From Candidatus Zixiibacteriota bacterium (GTDB lineage Bacteria; Zixibacteria; MSB-5A5; GN15; JAAZOE01): a DNA stretch of 63,533 nucleotides. Both the position numbers and the translations under genes were made by a program. The notes beneath the pieces are model-generated. The model was not told where the DNA came from, searched no databases, and worked only from the letters and a program-made list of their open reading frames with translations. The stretch spans positions 1 to 63,533 of the forward strand of contig JAZGGI010000027.1 in NCBI GenBank assembly GCA_036480375.1. The letters are read 5' to 3'. This document shows, one piece after another, positions 8,245 through 17,211 of this stretch. Every line of letters starts with the position of its first letter. Position 1 is the first letter of the stretch.

Positions 8245-9561
8245 ATGATTTCCGGGCGAAAAACAGCCTATGCGGCTTTAACTTTTACCATGCTGATATT
8301 AATCGCGGGCAATTTAGGCTGGTGGTGGTATTACCAATCAATGAGCAGTTATTTCGAGGAACAATTATCGCGAAGGTTGAGCGGCAACGCTTCGACGGCA
8401 TCGTTGTATTTTTCGGGTACCGATATCGACCGGCTTCTAATTGAAGATTTTGAAATATATGCCAGGATACTGACTTATCTCGATTCGCTGGCTCAAATAG
8501 ATTCCCTGCTGGAGGTATCAATAATCGACCGGGACTTCAATTACCTCATCTCAACCAGAGACGATATCCTGGCCGATGAAAGTTATTTATTGTCCCAACT
8601 GAACTTTGCATTCCTGCAGACGGCGTTAACGGGAAAGACGACCGCTTCGGAGCTTTATAATGTTGATGGGACGTATCTGAAATCAGCCTACGCCCCGCTC
8701 TACGATTCGGCCAATAATATCAGCGCGATATTGGTAGTCGAAGCCGGGGCGACTTATTTTGATTTGCTTTCGGAATTGCGATATAATCTATTTCTTTTGG
8801 CCGGAGGATCGGGCGGGGTCGTGATTATTTTATTGGCCTTTTTTATATTCTATCATCGGCGACTGGCAATCGCCGAGGAAAAAGTTTTTATGGCCGGTTC
8901 TCAGGCGGCTCTGGGCCGGATGGTATCGGTCGTCAGCCATGAAATAAAAAATCCTCTGATGATCCTGGGGGCGGCCGGGGAAAGACTGGAGAAGAAATAT
9001 TCCGATGAAGAGGCCTCGTTTATTACCGAGGAAGTATCCCGCCTCGATGAAATAGTAACCGGTTACTTGTCATTTGCTCGCGGTCAGAGAAAAACCCTAA
9101 CGGAAAAAATAAATATAGTCGAACTGACTCGAAAAATTACCGCCGATCTCCGGGGCCAGTTTGATGAGAAAAATATTGAACTCGTTTGCAGCTCTGAGGA
9201 AGGCTTACCGGATATTGAAGCCGATAAAATCGGTATCCGCCAGGTGATCTTAAATTTGCTCTTGAACGCTCTTCAGGCTGCCGAGCATACCCGGGAAGGA
9301 TATAAAAAGACTGTCTCTATAAAGATTTATCGGTCTGATGCAAGTCTGGTTATTCGCGTGCGGGACAGCGGACCGGGGATAAAGAAGAAACATCGCGAAA
9401 AGCTCTTTGAACCGTTTTACACGACCAAAACCAAAGGATCGGGATTGGGCTTATATCTATGTCGCCGGATAATTCATGACCATCAGGGAACAATCAATAT
9501 TGTTGACGACCCGGAATTCCCGATGAATTTTGAAGTTAAATTACCGTGGAGAACAAAATAA
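8245..9561 (+). CDS. Membrane sensor histidine kinase, NtrB-like
   Basis: 438 residues. Transmembrane segments at about 8-28 and 183-203 enclose a periplasmic sensor domain of roughly 150 residues. The dimerisation/phosphoacceptor region reads VVSHEIKNPLMIL with His232. The ATPase domain has an N-box around NLLLNALQAAEHT, then VRDSGPGIKKKHREKLFEPF and TKGSGLGLYLCRRI. No HAMP domain is evident between the second membrane segment and the H-box. The stop codon is directly followed by the start of a sigma-54-type response regulator, so the two form a cognate pair. The signal sensed is not visible. Confidence 0.93.
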   Translation: MISGRKTAYAALTFTMLILIAGNLGWWWYYQSMSSYFEEQLSRRLSGNASTASLYFSGTDIDRLLIEDFEIYARILTYLDSLAQIDSLLEVSIIDRDFNYLISTRDDILADESYLLSQLNFAFLQTALTGKTTASELYNVDGTYLKSAYAPLYDSANNISAILVVEAGATYFDLLSELRYNLFLLAGGSGGVVIILLAFFIFYHRRLAIAEEKVFMAGSQAALGRMVSVVSHEIKNPLMILGAAGERLEKKYSDEEASFITEEVSRLDEIVTGYLSFARGQRKTLTEKINIVELTRKITADLRGQFDEKNIELVCSSEEGLPDIEADKIGIRQVILNLLLNALQAAEHTREGYKKTVSIKIYRSDASLVIRVRDSGPGIKKKHREKLFEPFYTTKTKGSGLGLYLCRRIIHDHQGTINIVDDPEFPMNFEVKLPWRTK

Positions 9562-10890
9562 ATGAACAAGATTCTCGTTATTGATGACGAACCGAAAATG
9601 ACAAAACTCATCGCCTCACACCTTACAGATAGCGGCCTGAATGTGGACACCGCCGCGTCCGGCAAGGAAGCCATGGATTATTTAAGAAAGCATAATTATG
9701 AAGTCGTCGTGACCGATATAAGACTACCCGCTCCGGACGGCATGGAAATCCTAAAATGGGTAACCGATAATCAACCGGATACTCACGTTATCATGATGAC
9801 CGCTTTTGCCGAGATTAAAAACGCGATTGACGCCATAAAAAAGGGAGCCGCCGATTATCTGATAAAACCGTTTCCCCTCGATGAACTAAGCCTTCAAATA
9901 TCAAAATTACTGCGTCAGAGGAAAACCGAAAATCTGAAAAACCTCAGAGAAGCGGATTTTGATTCTCTCGCCTATAATAAATTTATAGGCCAATCGGATG
10001 CGTCGCAAAAACTGATTGACTTGTTGAAAAAAGTGGCGGTGACCGATACCACGGTTTTAATAAACGGCGAGTCGGGTTCCGGCAAAGAGTTAGCTGCCCG
10101 TATGATTCATGATTTTTCACCGCGTAAAGATAAACCGTTTATCGCCGTAAATTGCGCCGCATTAACTGAGACTTTACTTGAGTCCGAACTATTCGGCCAT
10201 GAAAAAGGAGCTTTCACCGGGGCCGTTTCGCGCAAACCGGGGCGATTTGAACTGGCCGACGGGGGAAGTCTCTTGCTTGATGAAATTGGGGAAATGTCAC
10301 CGGCCCTCCAGGCCAAACTACTTCGGGTGCTCGAAGAAAGAAAACTGGTCAGGGTTGGCGGAGTGGATGTCATTAACGTCGATGTTCGGTTGATCGCCGC
10401 TACTAATAGAGATTTAAAGAAAATGATCAAGGAAGGAACCTTCAGGGAAGATTTGTATTTCCGGATCAATGTCTTCCCGATTGCCATGCCGGCTTTACGG
10501 GAACGCCTTGAAGATATTCCGCCTTTATCGAAATATTTCCTGGAGAAAAGAAATTTCCCATTTCCTGATCTCGATATAGAAATATTGGAGTTGCTCAGGA
10601 GTTATGGCTGGCCGGGCAATATCAGAGAGTTAAAAAATATATTGGAGAGGGCAATAATTCTGGCCGGCGAAAATCCTATTGATATCGGCTGTATCGGCAT
10701 AGATGATGATGATTTAATTGAGGATAAGAATTTAAAAAAAGCGGGCGTTTCATTAAGTGAGAATGAAAAAGAATTGATTATGGATGCTTTGGAAAAAACC
10801 AAGGGAAACAAAACGGAGGCGGCGAAGCTTTTGAGCATTACCCGTCGAAGGCTTTATTCGCGAATGAAAATACATGATATACAACCCTGA
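9562..10890 (+). CDS. NtrC-family sigma-54-dependent response regulator
   Basis: 442 residues. The receiver domain has the acidic pair DDE (8-10) and phosphoacceptor Asp52 in VVTDIRL, with Lys102 in IKPF. The AAA+ domain has Walker A GESGSGKE (169-176), the sigma-54-contacting loop GAFTGA (216-221) and DEIGEM as Walker B. The C-terminus (about 400-440) is a Fis-type helix-turn-helix: KTKGNKTEAAKLLSITRRRL. It begins at the base after the kinase stop codon, so translation is coupled. It should activate sigma-54 promoters when phosphorylated by the kinase; I found no convincing -24/-12 site to name its target. Confidence 0.95.
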   Translation: MNKILVIDDEPKMTKLIASHLTDSGLNVDTAASGKEAMDYLRKHNYEVVVTDIRLPAPDGMEILKWVTDNQPDTHVIMMTAFAEIKNAIDAIKKGAADYLIKPFPLDELSLQISKLLRQRKTENLKNLREADFDSLAYNKFIGQSDASQKLIDLLKKVAVTDTTVLINGESGSGKELAARMIHDFSPRKDKPFIAVNCAALTETLLESELFGHEKGAFTGAVSRKPGRFELADGGSLLLDEIGEMSPALQAKLLRVLEERKLVRVGGVDVINVDVRLIAATNRDLKKMIKEGTFREDLYFRINVFPIAMPALRERLEDIPPLSKYFLEKRNFPFPDLDIEILELLRSYGWPGNIRELKNILERAIILAGENPIDIGCIGIDDDDLIEDKNLKKAGVSLSENEKELIMDALEKTKGNKTEAAKLLSITRRRLYSRMKIHDIQP

Positions 10891-11058
10891 TTTTTGTCCG
10901 CATCGGTACATAATTGACCGGACTGGTACATGATATAAATGACGGAAAATTGGAAACGGTCGATAAATTGTTGATATATAACAGATTTATTAAAAAATCT
11001 GAGCGATTGCCGGTCGGCATGAAAATTGAGTCCTAAAGTGGCAGAGAGAAAAGGACAT

Positions 11059-12111
11059 ATGCTTATGAAATATTTGTCAAAGATAATCATAGTCACTCTG
11101 GGACTTTTAGCGATTTCCGGGGTTGCTTCAGCCCAGATTTATGGAACGGATCAACAACAGCGGCTTCAGTATGCTCTGGAAAGGACTGATGAAATTATAA
11201 ATCGCGCCCGGGAAGTGGTTCAGGAAAGTGGCTCCGAACGGGCCCGTTTGATTTTGCAAGCCGCTATCAGACTTCAGGAAAACGCCCGTCAGATATCGGA
11301 ACGGGCATTTGACTTAACTGATGAGTCTATGGGAATGCAATCCGGCCGCCGTACGCTTGAAGCTCGAGAACGAGCCCAAAGGGCTATTGCAATTACCCGA
11401 CAAGCCGGTGAAAACGAGAATTTTGTAAGGCGTAAACTGGAAAAAACCGAAGAAAAAATGCGTCGCCTGGAGGAACAAATCGGCCCCAATGCCCCGGATC
11501 AGATATCTAAATTACTTGACTCTACCCGAGAAAAACAACGCCGAGCGACGGAATTGTTCCGCAATCGGCGACTGAAGCCCTCTCTCCAGATGACAATTCA
11601 GGTCGAAAAAGCTCTCGAGGATTTAGCCCGGCATATTAACAATAGAAACCGATTGGAAAATCGCTACCTGGCTCAGACGGATAATTATTTCCGACTGACT
11701 GACAGGATTAATTCCAGTGAATTATCGGAAAATGCGGAAGTGCAGGAACGTCTCCGTGCCGCGGAACAATTACGTGAACGAGCCGACGACTTTTTTGCCA
11801 ACGAAAATCACCGTCGCGCCGAAATAGTCATGGGTGATGCGGTTGATATGCTTAGAAAGTTTGCCGAACGATTGCGCGATCCGGCACGCATTAAACGGGC
11901 TCTTGAGAATATTCAAAATATGAGTGACCGCCTCAGGGAAAGAGTTCAACTATCTAACAACCGGCAAATCCGAGATTTATTTGAAAACGCCCTCGAGCAT
12001 TTAGACAACGCCAGAATAGGTTTTCAAAATAATCGATTTGAAGCGGCGGCATCACATATTCAGGCGGCCCGCCTGCTGTTGACAAGGGTTTCCAAACTTC
12101 TGGGAGACTAA
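11059..12111 (+). CDS. Exported coiled-coil protein
   Basis: 350 residues from ATG 11059 (ATG 11065 also possible) behind AAAAGGA. A signal peptide is clear: MKYLSKIIIVTLGLLAISG followed by VASAQ with cleavage after ASA. The mature part is almost entirely helical with heptad-like charged stretches (RRKLEKTEEKMRRLEEQIG; ERADDFFANENHRRAEIVM), rich in Arg, Glu and Asn, and contains no cysteine. It is likely a periplasmic or outer-membrane-associated helical protein. The next gene starts 3 nt after its stop, so they are co-transcribed. No family recognised. Confidence 0.8.
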   Translation: MLMKYLSKIIIVTLGLLAISGVASAQIYGTDQQQRLQYALERTDEIINRAREVVQESGSERARLILQAAIRLQENARQISERAFDLTDESMGMQSGRRTLEARERAQRAIAITRQAGENENFVRRKLEKTEEKMRRLEEQIGPNAPDQISKLLDSTREKQRRATELFRNRRLKPSLQMTIQVEKALEDLARHINNRNRLENRYLAQTDNYFRLTDRINSSELSENAEVQERLRAAEQLRERADDFFANENHRRAEIVMGDAVDMLRKFAERLRDPARIKRALENIQNMSDRLRERVQLSNNRQIRDLFENALEHLDNARIGFQNNRFEAAASHIQAARLLLTRVSKLLGD

Positions 12112-12114
12112 TCT

Positions 12115-13461
12115 TTGACAAAATATCCGGGCGGGATATTTATTATATGGCTAATTCTGATTAGCCGCATTTGGGGAAACGATTTACGGGATCCCTCCGG
12201 ATTATCGTTTTCCAGCGGGCTCGAATATCAGCTTATTTCCCAGGAATATTACAGTTCCATCATCGACACCACCCACATCGACTTATTGGAAAACTGGACA
12301 TTGACTCAGGAAAAATTCGATGAGGTCATTTTTAAAACCAACCTGCGGTACCGCCGCAAATCCCCCTCCAATAGATTCAATTTGATCACAGATATTGAGC
12401 TATCTCGAAAACGGTGGATTTCAAGGGCCGAATCATTCTATCAAATGGGAAATATGAACAAGGGCTTGCGTCTTTACGCCAAATTTGAAAATAAATCCTC
12501 TTTTGAAGACGATTCATATTACGATCGGGGATATCGATTTATTCAGACAAACCTGAGGGGTATATGCCCCATAACGTCTCATATTTCAATCGGCATCAGG
12601 CCGAAATTCGAATATGTTTCTTTTGAGAAATTGAATTCCGGAACGGAATTTTTGGTCGACCAATCCGGAATCGTAAACGCTTTCCAGAATAAAGATTACA
12701 GCATCAGCGGAGCTGAGTTACTTGGCGAAATTAAGTTAAGTGAATTCTCCCGAGTAATTGACTGGTCGGTTACTTTCAATCATCGTGATGTTCCCGATTC
12801 CAGTCTCGCGGCTTATAATCAATATTCATTCCGAATTGGCTTCAGCAATTTCGGGTATCGCGGCTCTTTTATCCTCGAATCCAATCTTGAACTCAAGGAT
12901 TATGCACAATTTAATAATAGAGAGGATTTTACCGCTTTTGAATTATCCGCACTTGCCAATCGGAATTTAGGCGAAAAATATGAAATCGGATTAATTCTCC
13001 AATTTAGCAATTACAGTTATAAATCCCCCGATATCGTCTATCGAAATCATTACCGGATTCGACCCGAAGTCAGACTTATTCGTAAAATCGGCAATTGGAG
13101 TATCGGCCCTGAATTAGTCTTTGAGCGTTATGTCGAAGGCTTAACCGAAGAGTACAACTCCATTCCTGGTCTTGATAACGAGGATTATTCTCATTGGGAA
13201 GCCGGCATTCTGGCAAATTTTATGAACCTGAATAGCGTCTTTCTCAATTCCGGGATTTCATTGGGAAGGCGATACTACCCGGAAGATCTTCTTGTTCTAA
13301 GCTCTTACTCCCTGATTTCCGGTTCTATGATAGCAGATATATCCATTACCAAAAATATATCGATTAATTTAAATGCCGATATCAATTTTGAGCGCCATAA
13401 AATTAAAGAGGACAACATGACTCTTTATTTGCTCTCCGCCTCAGTAAAATCCAGGTTTTAA
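12115..13461 (+). CDS. Probable outer-membrane beta-barrel protein
   Basis: 448 residues. The chosen start is TTG 12115, 8 nt after GGGAG; no ATG exists nearby. An N-terminal hydrophobic stretch (about 8-22, FIIWLILISRIWGN) can serve as a signal. The rest alternates polar and hydrophobic residues in strand-sized blocks rich in aromatic residues (YRIRPEVRLIRKIGNWSIG; FRIGFSNFGYRGSFILESN). The protein ends LLSASVKSRF with a C-terminal Phe, the usual last residue of outer-membrane barrels. It forms an operon with the coiled-coil protein upstream. Substrate or function unknown. Confidence 0.7.
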   Translation: MTKYPGGIFIIWLILISRIWGNDLRDPSGLSFSSGLEYQLISQEYYSSIIDTTHIDLLENWTLTQEKFDEVIFKTNLRYRRKSPSNRFNLITDIELSRKRWISRAESFYQMGNMNKGLRLYAKFENKSSFEDDSYYDRGYRFIQTNLRGICPITSHISIGIRPKFEYVSFEKLNSGTEFLVDQSGIVNAFQNKDYSISGAELLGEIKLSEFSRVIDWSVTFNHRDVPDSSLAAYNQYSFRIGFSNFGYRGSFILESNLELKDYAQFNNREDFTAFELSALANRNLGEKYEIGLILQFSNYSYKSPDIVYRNHYRIRPEVRLIRKIGNWSIGPELVFERYVEGLTEEYNSIPGLDNEDYSHWEAGILANFMNLNSVFLNSGISLGRRYYPEDLLVLSSYSLISGSMIADISITKNISINLNADINFERHKIKEDNMTLYLLSASVKSRF

Positions 13462-13860
13462 GCGATTCTGCACCACCTTAGTGCCAAAAAGCGCTTGACA
13501 AATCTCGAAAATGTATTACTTTTTTGTTGTCTAGGGATTAGTTGTGTTTTGTCGCACCTTTCCTATGCTTCAAGCGCACCTTGAGTAGCTTTATCGTACT
13601 TACTTAAAGTACTCCAAGTTACATATACGCTCTTACAAAAACTTTTTGCTGAGATTTAAACTCAGTTTACTCTTGAGGTATGTTCATTAGACGTTTACCT
13701 ATGCATCATTTAGACTCGACATCTTCGTTTGACGGGTATTCGTTGTTGATTTTAATCCCATTATGTAACAGAGGTTTAAACTCTTGAAAAGGTTCCTTAA
13801 TTCCTTATGGTGTCTTATGTTTTGCGACGCCGTAATGGACAAATTTAAAGGAGCAGTGTA
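13462..13860 (+). promoter_or_regulatory. Long leader of the large surface protein gene
   Basis: 399 bp without a gene. A TTGACA lies at 13495-13500, followed by an AT-rich region with TATTAC at 13514, although the spacing is shorter than usual. The rest would be a leader of more than 300 nt. It contains two similar palindromic blocks (GAGATTTAAACTC near 13650 and GAGGTTTAAACTC near 13771) and ends in AAAGGAG before the start codon. It may be a structured 5' untranslated region. Confidence 0.4.
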
Positions 13861-16494
13861 ATGAAGCAAAACAAGCTACTTATTTTATCATTGCTGGCCT
13901 CGTTTCTGCTTCTGACTTTGGCTTCCTATGCAAATGCTCAGAATACGGTAACATTCGGTATCTTAGATGTATGCCCGCAGCCAGCAGGCTCTAAAGTTTA
14001 TGTCCCTGTTTCAGTGGACAATGACATTGACCTGTTTGCTATAGATATTGTCGGACAGATTGTCTCCACCTCAGGCGGTGTTGACCTTGTCGTGACGGGT
14101 GTAGTTTTTGATAACCGAATGGGACTTCCGGAAGTCCTTGATCAGCGTTATCCAATCGGCGATCTTGGTGGCGGATTATTCCGTCTCGGCGCCGTAAAAG
14201 TTGAAGGTGCAGATTTGGTAATCGGTTCCGGCCAGGTTGCTACATTGGAACTTGAATTTGTTTCCGAATGTCTACTTGGCTCGGCCTCTATCGACCCAGG
14301 CGCCTACAACTGTAATGGTGACGATAAAGTCACCATGTTTTTGGATGGCGAAGGTACCGCGATCTACCCAGATCCCGTTACCAGTGGTGCAGTCAATGTT
14401 GTCAATACCGATCCGCAATTCACCAATTGCCCGGAATCCGATTTTGATATTTTCTGGAAATCCGGTAGTTGGGGCACAAACCAGGTTACAATCGCGTTTA
14501 CCGTCGATGATCCTGACCTGGATTGCGATTGCGACGCTCTCGCCTTTACTCTAATGGAAGGCCCGGGTTCGGTCAACTCCGCCAATGGAGTTTACTCGTT
14601 CACGGCCACATCTGTAGACATCGGTTGTCACCATGTCAAGATTAAGGTGAATGACAGCTATGGCGGCGAAGATTTCTGTGAGTTTGATATTACCGTTAAC
14701 AATAATCCTCCAGAAATTACTGAATGTCCAGACGAGACCATCAATATTCTTTGGGGTCAGACCGCAATGGCGACAGTCGCGGCCACTGATCCCGATATGG
14801 GACCTTCGGCGTTGGTTTATACACTTGAAAGTTATGACGGTCCAGTTTCCTCAGAACCGGTAGTCAATCCGACCACCGGCGCTGTGACCTGGGCTACTTC
14901 TGAAACCAACGATTTTATTGGCGATTTTGAAATCTGTGTCAAGGTTTCGGATCTTGCTCCGAGCACTCAAGATTGCCCAATACCGAACTCAGCGGTATGT
15001 TGTTTCAATGTACATGTTGAGCCGAAGTTCCGCGTCACTATCGAGAAGAGCCACGATGTTTATCTTGGCCATTACACCGATCTCACCGTTACTCTTGATG
15101 ATTCTTACGAATCAATGGAGATGGGTGGTTTTGATTTCTTGATTGCGTATGATCAATCCGTTCTCAGTCTGGTTGACGCCCAAGCCGGCGCTCTTCTGGA
15201 AACCTGTGGATGGGAATACTTCACCTATCGTCACGGTTATGACGGCAACTGTGGTAACGGCTGTCCTTCCGGCGCTGTCCGGATCGTAGCAATGGCCGAA
15301 ACCAATAACGGTCCGTTTCACCCGACGTGCTTCAGCTCGGCCTCAGGCAATGAGCTGGCGGTGTTGAAATTCTACGTCATCAATGATCATAACTACGATT
15401 GTCAATATGTCCCGGTCACCTTCTTCTGGATGGATTGTGCCGACAACGCCATTTCCTCCAAATTTGGTGACACGCTCTTCCTCGAAGACGTAGTTTATAA
15501 TCTTGAAGGCGACATCATTTCCGCTCATGGCGGTTTTCCGAACGCGCTCGGAACCGATGACGCCTGCTTGACTCAGGACGAAGAACAGACGAAAGAATAT
15601 CCTCTTCGTGCCATCGATTTCAAAAACGGCGGCGTTGACATTATCTGCGATTCTCTTATCGATGATCGCGGTGACGTTAACATGAATGGTATCGCCTACG
15701 AAATCGCTGACGCGGTCATGTTTACCAATTACTTCATCAGCGGCTTGTCCGCTTTTAGTACTCATGTCGAGGGTTCGATCGCTGCGTCCGACGCTAATGC
15801 TGACGGCGCTACCCTGACCGTCGCTGACCTGGTTTACCTCGTCCGCGTTATCCAGGGTGATGCGCTTCCGTATCAGAAGCCGGATCCGAATGCGTCCTTC
15901 ACCGTGAAGACGCAGATGGTCGGCGGAAACATGAATGTCGGTATCGAGACTACCAACGATGCCGGTGCGGCCTTGTTTGTCTTTAACGTCACGGGTGAAA
16001 TCGGGCAACCGATTCTGGCCGATGGTGTCAACATGGATATCGCTTACGATGTTGACAATGGCGAACTCCGCATCCTGGTTTACAACATCGACGATCCCGA
16101 AGCTATCAGCTCCGGCGAATTGTTGACCATTCCAGCCAACGGCACAATCGACCTCAGAGAAGTCGAAGCCGCTGACTTTAATGGAAGTACCATGGCTTCA
16201 TCCATTCATGTCCTCCCGTCCTCTTTCGCACTGGCTCAGAACTATCCTAACCCATTTAACCCTACTACAACAATCATGCTGGCTCTACCTGTGGCCTCTG
16301 AATTTACTTTAGAGATCTACAACATTGCCGGCCAGAGTGTGCGTACCTACACCGGCTCAAGTGAAGCTGGAGTAGTTGAAATAGTGTGGGATGGTAAGGA
16401 TACTTCCGGCAGCAGCGTTGCTTCGGGTATTTATCTCTATAAGGTGAAAGCCGCTGATTACTCAGCCACCAGGAGCATGATACTTCTGAAGTAA
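13861..16494 (+). CDS. Abundant-type surface protein: cohesin-like domains, dockerin-like loops and T9SS C-terminal domain
   Basis: 877 residues. The signal peptide MKQNKLLILSLLASFLLLTL ends at ANAQ. Residues about 27-170 and 395-560 look cohesin-like or related beta-sandwich (YVPVSVDNDIDLFAIDIVG; DLTVTLDDSYESMEMGGFDF followed by VLSLVDA). Between them are two Ig/cadherin-like units (FTVDDPDLDCDC; VAATDPDMGPSALVYTL). Residues about 625-690 carry dockerin-like loops (RGDVNMNG, ASDANADGATLTVADLVYLV). The last 85 residues start NYPNPFNPTTTIMLALP and end SGIYLYKVKAADYSATRSM, a type IX secretion sorting domain with the classic NPFNP motif. Codon use looks more biased to C-ending codons than in its neighbours, which fits high expression. 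A strong terminator follows. Confidence 0.88.
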   Translation: MKQNKLLILSLLASFLLLTLASYANAQNTVTFGILDVCPQPAGSKVYVPVSVDNDIDLFAIDIVGQIVSTSGGVDLVVTGVVFDNRMGLPEVLDQRYPIGDLGGGLFRLGAVKVEGADLVIGSGQVATLELEFVSECLLGSASIDPGAYNCNGDDKVTMFLDGEGTAIYPDPVTSGAVNVVNTDPQFTNCPESDFDIFWKSGSWGTNQVTIAFTVDDPDLDCDCDALAFTLMEGPGSVNSANGVYSFTATSVDIGCHHVKIKVNDSYGGEDFCEFDITVNNNPPEITECPDETINILWGQTAMATVAATDPDMGPSALVYTLESYDGPVSSEPVVNPTTGAVTWATSETNDFIGDFEICVKVSDLAPSTQDCPIPNSAVCCFNVHVEPKFRVTIEKSHDVYLGHYTDLTVTLDDSYESMEMGGFDFLIAYDQSVLSLVDAQAGALLETCGWEYFTYRHGYDGNCGNGCPSGAVRIVAMAETNNGPFHPTCFSSASGNELAVLKFYVINDHNYDCQYVPVTFFWMDCADNAISSKFGDTLFLEDVVYNLEGDIISAHGGFPNALGTDDACLTQDEEQTKEYPLRAIDFKNGGVDIICDSLIDDRGDVNMNGIAYEIADAVMFTNYFISGLSAFSTHVEGSIAASDANADGATLTVADLVYLVRVIQGDALPYQKPDPNASFTVKTQMVGGNMNVGIETTNDAGAALFVFNVTGEIGQPILADGVNMDIAYDVDNGELRILVYNIDDPEAISSGELLTIPANGTIDLREVEAADFNGSTMASSIHVLPSSFALAQNYPNPFNPTTTIMLALPVASEFTLEIYNIAGQSVRTYTGSSEAGVVEIVWDGKDTSGSSVASGIYLYKVKAADYSATRSMILLK

Positions 16495-16528
16495 CTTAAG
16501 CTTTGTCTGAAAACACAGCTTTATCTAA

Positions 16529-16560
16529 AACCCCGCGCCTTTTGCGCGGGGTTTGTTTTT
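16529..16560 (+). terminator. Intrinsic terminator after the surface protein gene
   Basis: A 10-bp perfect stem (AACCCCGCGC / GCGCGGGGTT) with loop CTTTT, followed by TGTTTTT. It lies 35 bp downstream of the stop codon at 16494. Confidence 0.9.
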
Positions 16561-16625
16561 ATAATCAATTTCACGGCCATAGATATACAATTGACAACTA
16601 ATCCCCGTTTAACTACACTCTCAAT

Positions 16626-17048
16626 ATGGAATCTAACAGATTTTTGGGACTGGATTACGGAAGCCGGCGTATTGGGGTCGCTATATCTGATCCGCAGGGA
16701 CTCATTGCCCAGCCCCTGGATACGCTTATCGTTAGCGGGATGAAAAACGCTGTCGAGCAGGTAAAAAACCTTATTGATGAAAACGAAATTAATGATATCG
16801 TTATAGGCCTGCCTCTAAATCTTTCCGGACAACCATCGGATCTTTCCCGGGAAACTGAGCTATTCGCCACTGAACTTAAAAAAGAAATAAAGCAGCCCGT
16901 CTATTTTGAGGATGAACGGCTGAGCTCAAAGCAGGCGGAACAGGTTCTCCATTCTCATGGTAAAAAGATTAAGGGAAATAAAGGAAAAATCGACCGGATT
17001 TCGGCGGCCATAATTTTGCAATCATATTTGGATAGGCGAAACATTTAG
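16626..17048 (+). CDS. ruvX: Putative pre-16S rRNA nuclease / Holliday junction resolvase-like RuvX (YqgF)
   Basis: 140 residues, the usual family size. The RNase H-like fold starts FLGLDYGSRRIGVAISDP with catalytic Asp10; IVIGLPLNLSGQPSD, YFEDERLSSKQAEQVL (acidic Glu) and KGKIDRISAAIILQSYL (terminal Asp) complete the family pattern. Members act in 5' maturation of 16S rRNA and share the Holliday resolvase fold. A small ORF and mltG follow closely on the same strand; ruvX-mltG proximity is common in bacteria. Confidence 0.93.
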   Translation: MESNRFLGLDYGSRRIGVAISDPQGLIAQPLDTLIVSGMKNAVEQVKNLIDENEINDIVIGLPLNLSGQPSDLSRETELFATELKKEIKQPVYFEDERLSSKQAEQVLHSHGKKIKGNKGKIDRISAAIILQSYLDRRNI

Positions 17049-17058
17049 GTTTTATAAT

Positions 17059-17211
17059 ATGAATTCAGAATCACAATCAATACTACCGGCTCGATATCGA
17101 AAAACGATCCGGGCATGGATTAATTACTTATTCTGGAGTCTAATGCTGATAATTCTCTGGCCGATATCTTTAATATTCAGGGGAGTTGAAAAATTACGTC
17201 ATCATGATTAG
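17059..17211 (+). CDS. 50-aa single-pass membrane protein
   Basis: Small gene between ruvX and mltG. It begins ATG 17059 with MNSESQSILPARYRKTIRAW, then a hydrophobic helix of about 20 residues (INYLFWSLMLIILWPISLIF), then RGVEKLRHHD. Ten nucleotides separate it from the ruvX stop, and its stop overlaps the likely mltG start at 17204. The compact layout and clean topology favour a real gene, but the upstream ribosome-binding site is weak. Function unknown; a partner of the MltG transglycosylase is possible from position alone. Confidence 0.55.
   Translation: MNSESQSILPARYRKTIRAWINYLFWSLMLIILWPISLIFRGVEKLRHHD

Noticed and set aside
15343-16008. 221-codon minus-strand frame inside the large surface protein gene
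   Set aside because: Shadow of a strongly biased coding strand; no motif and no ribosome-binding site.
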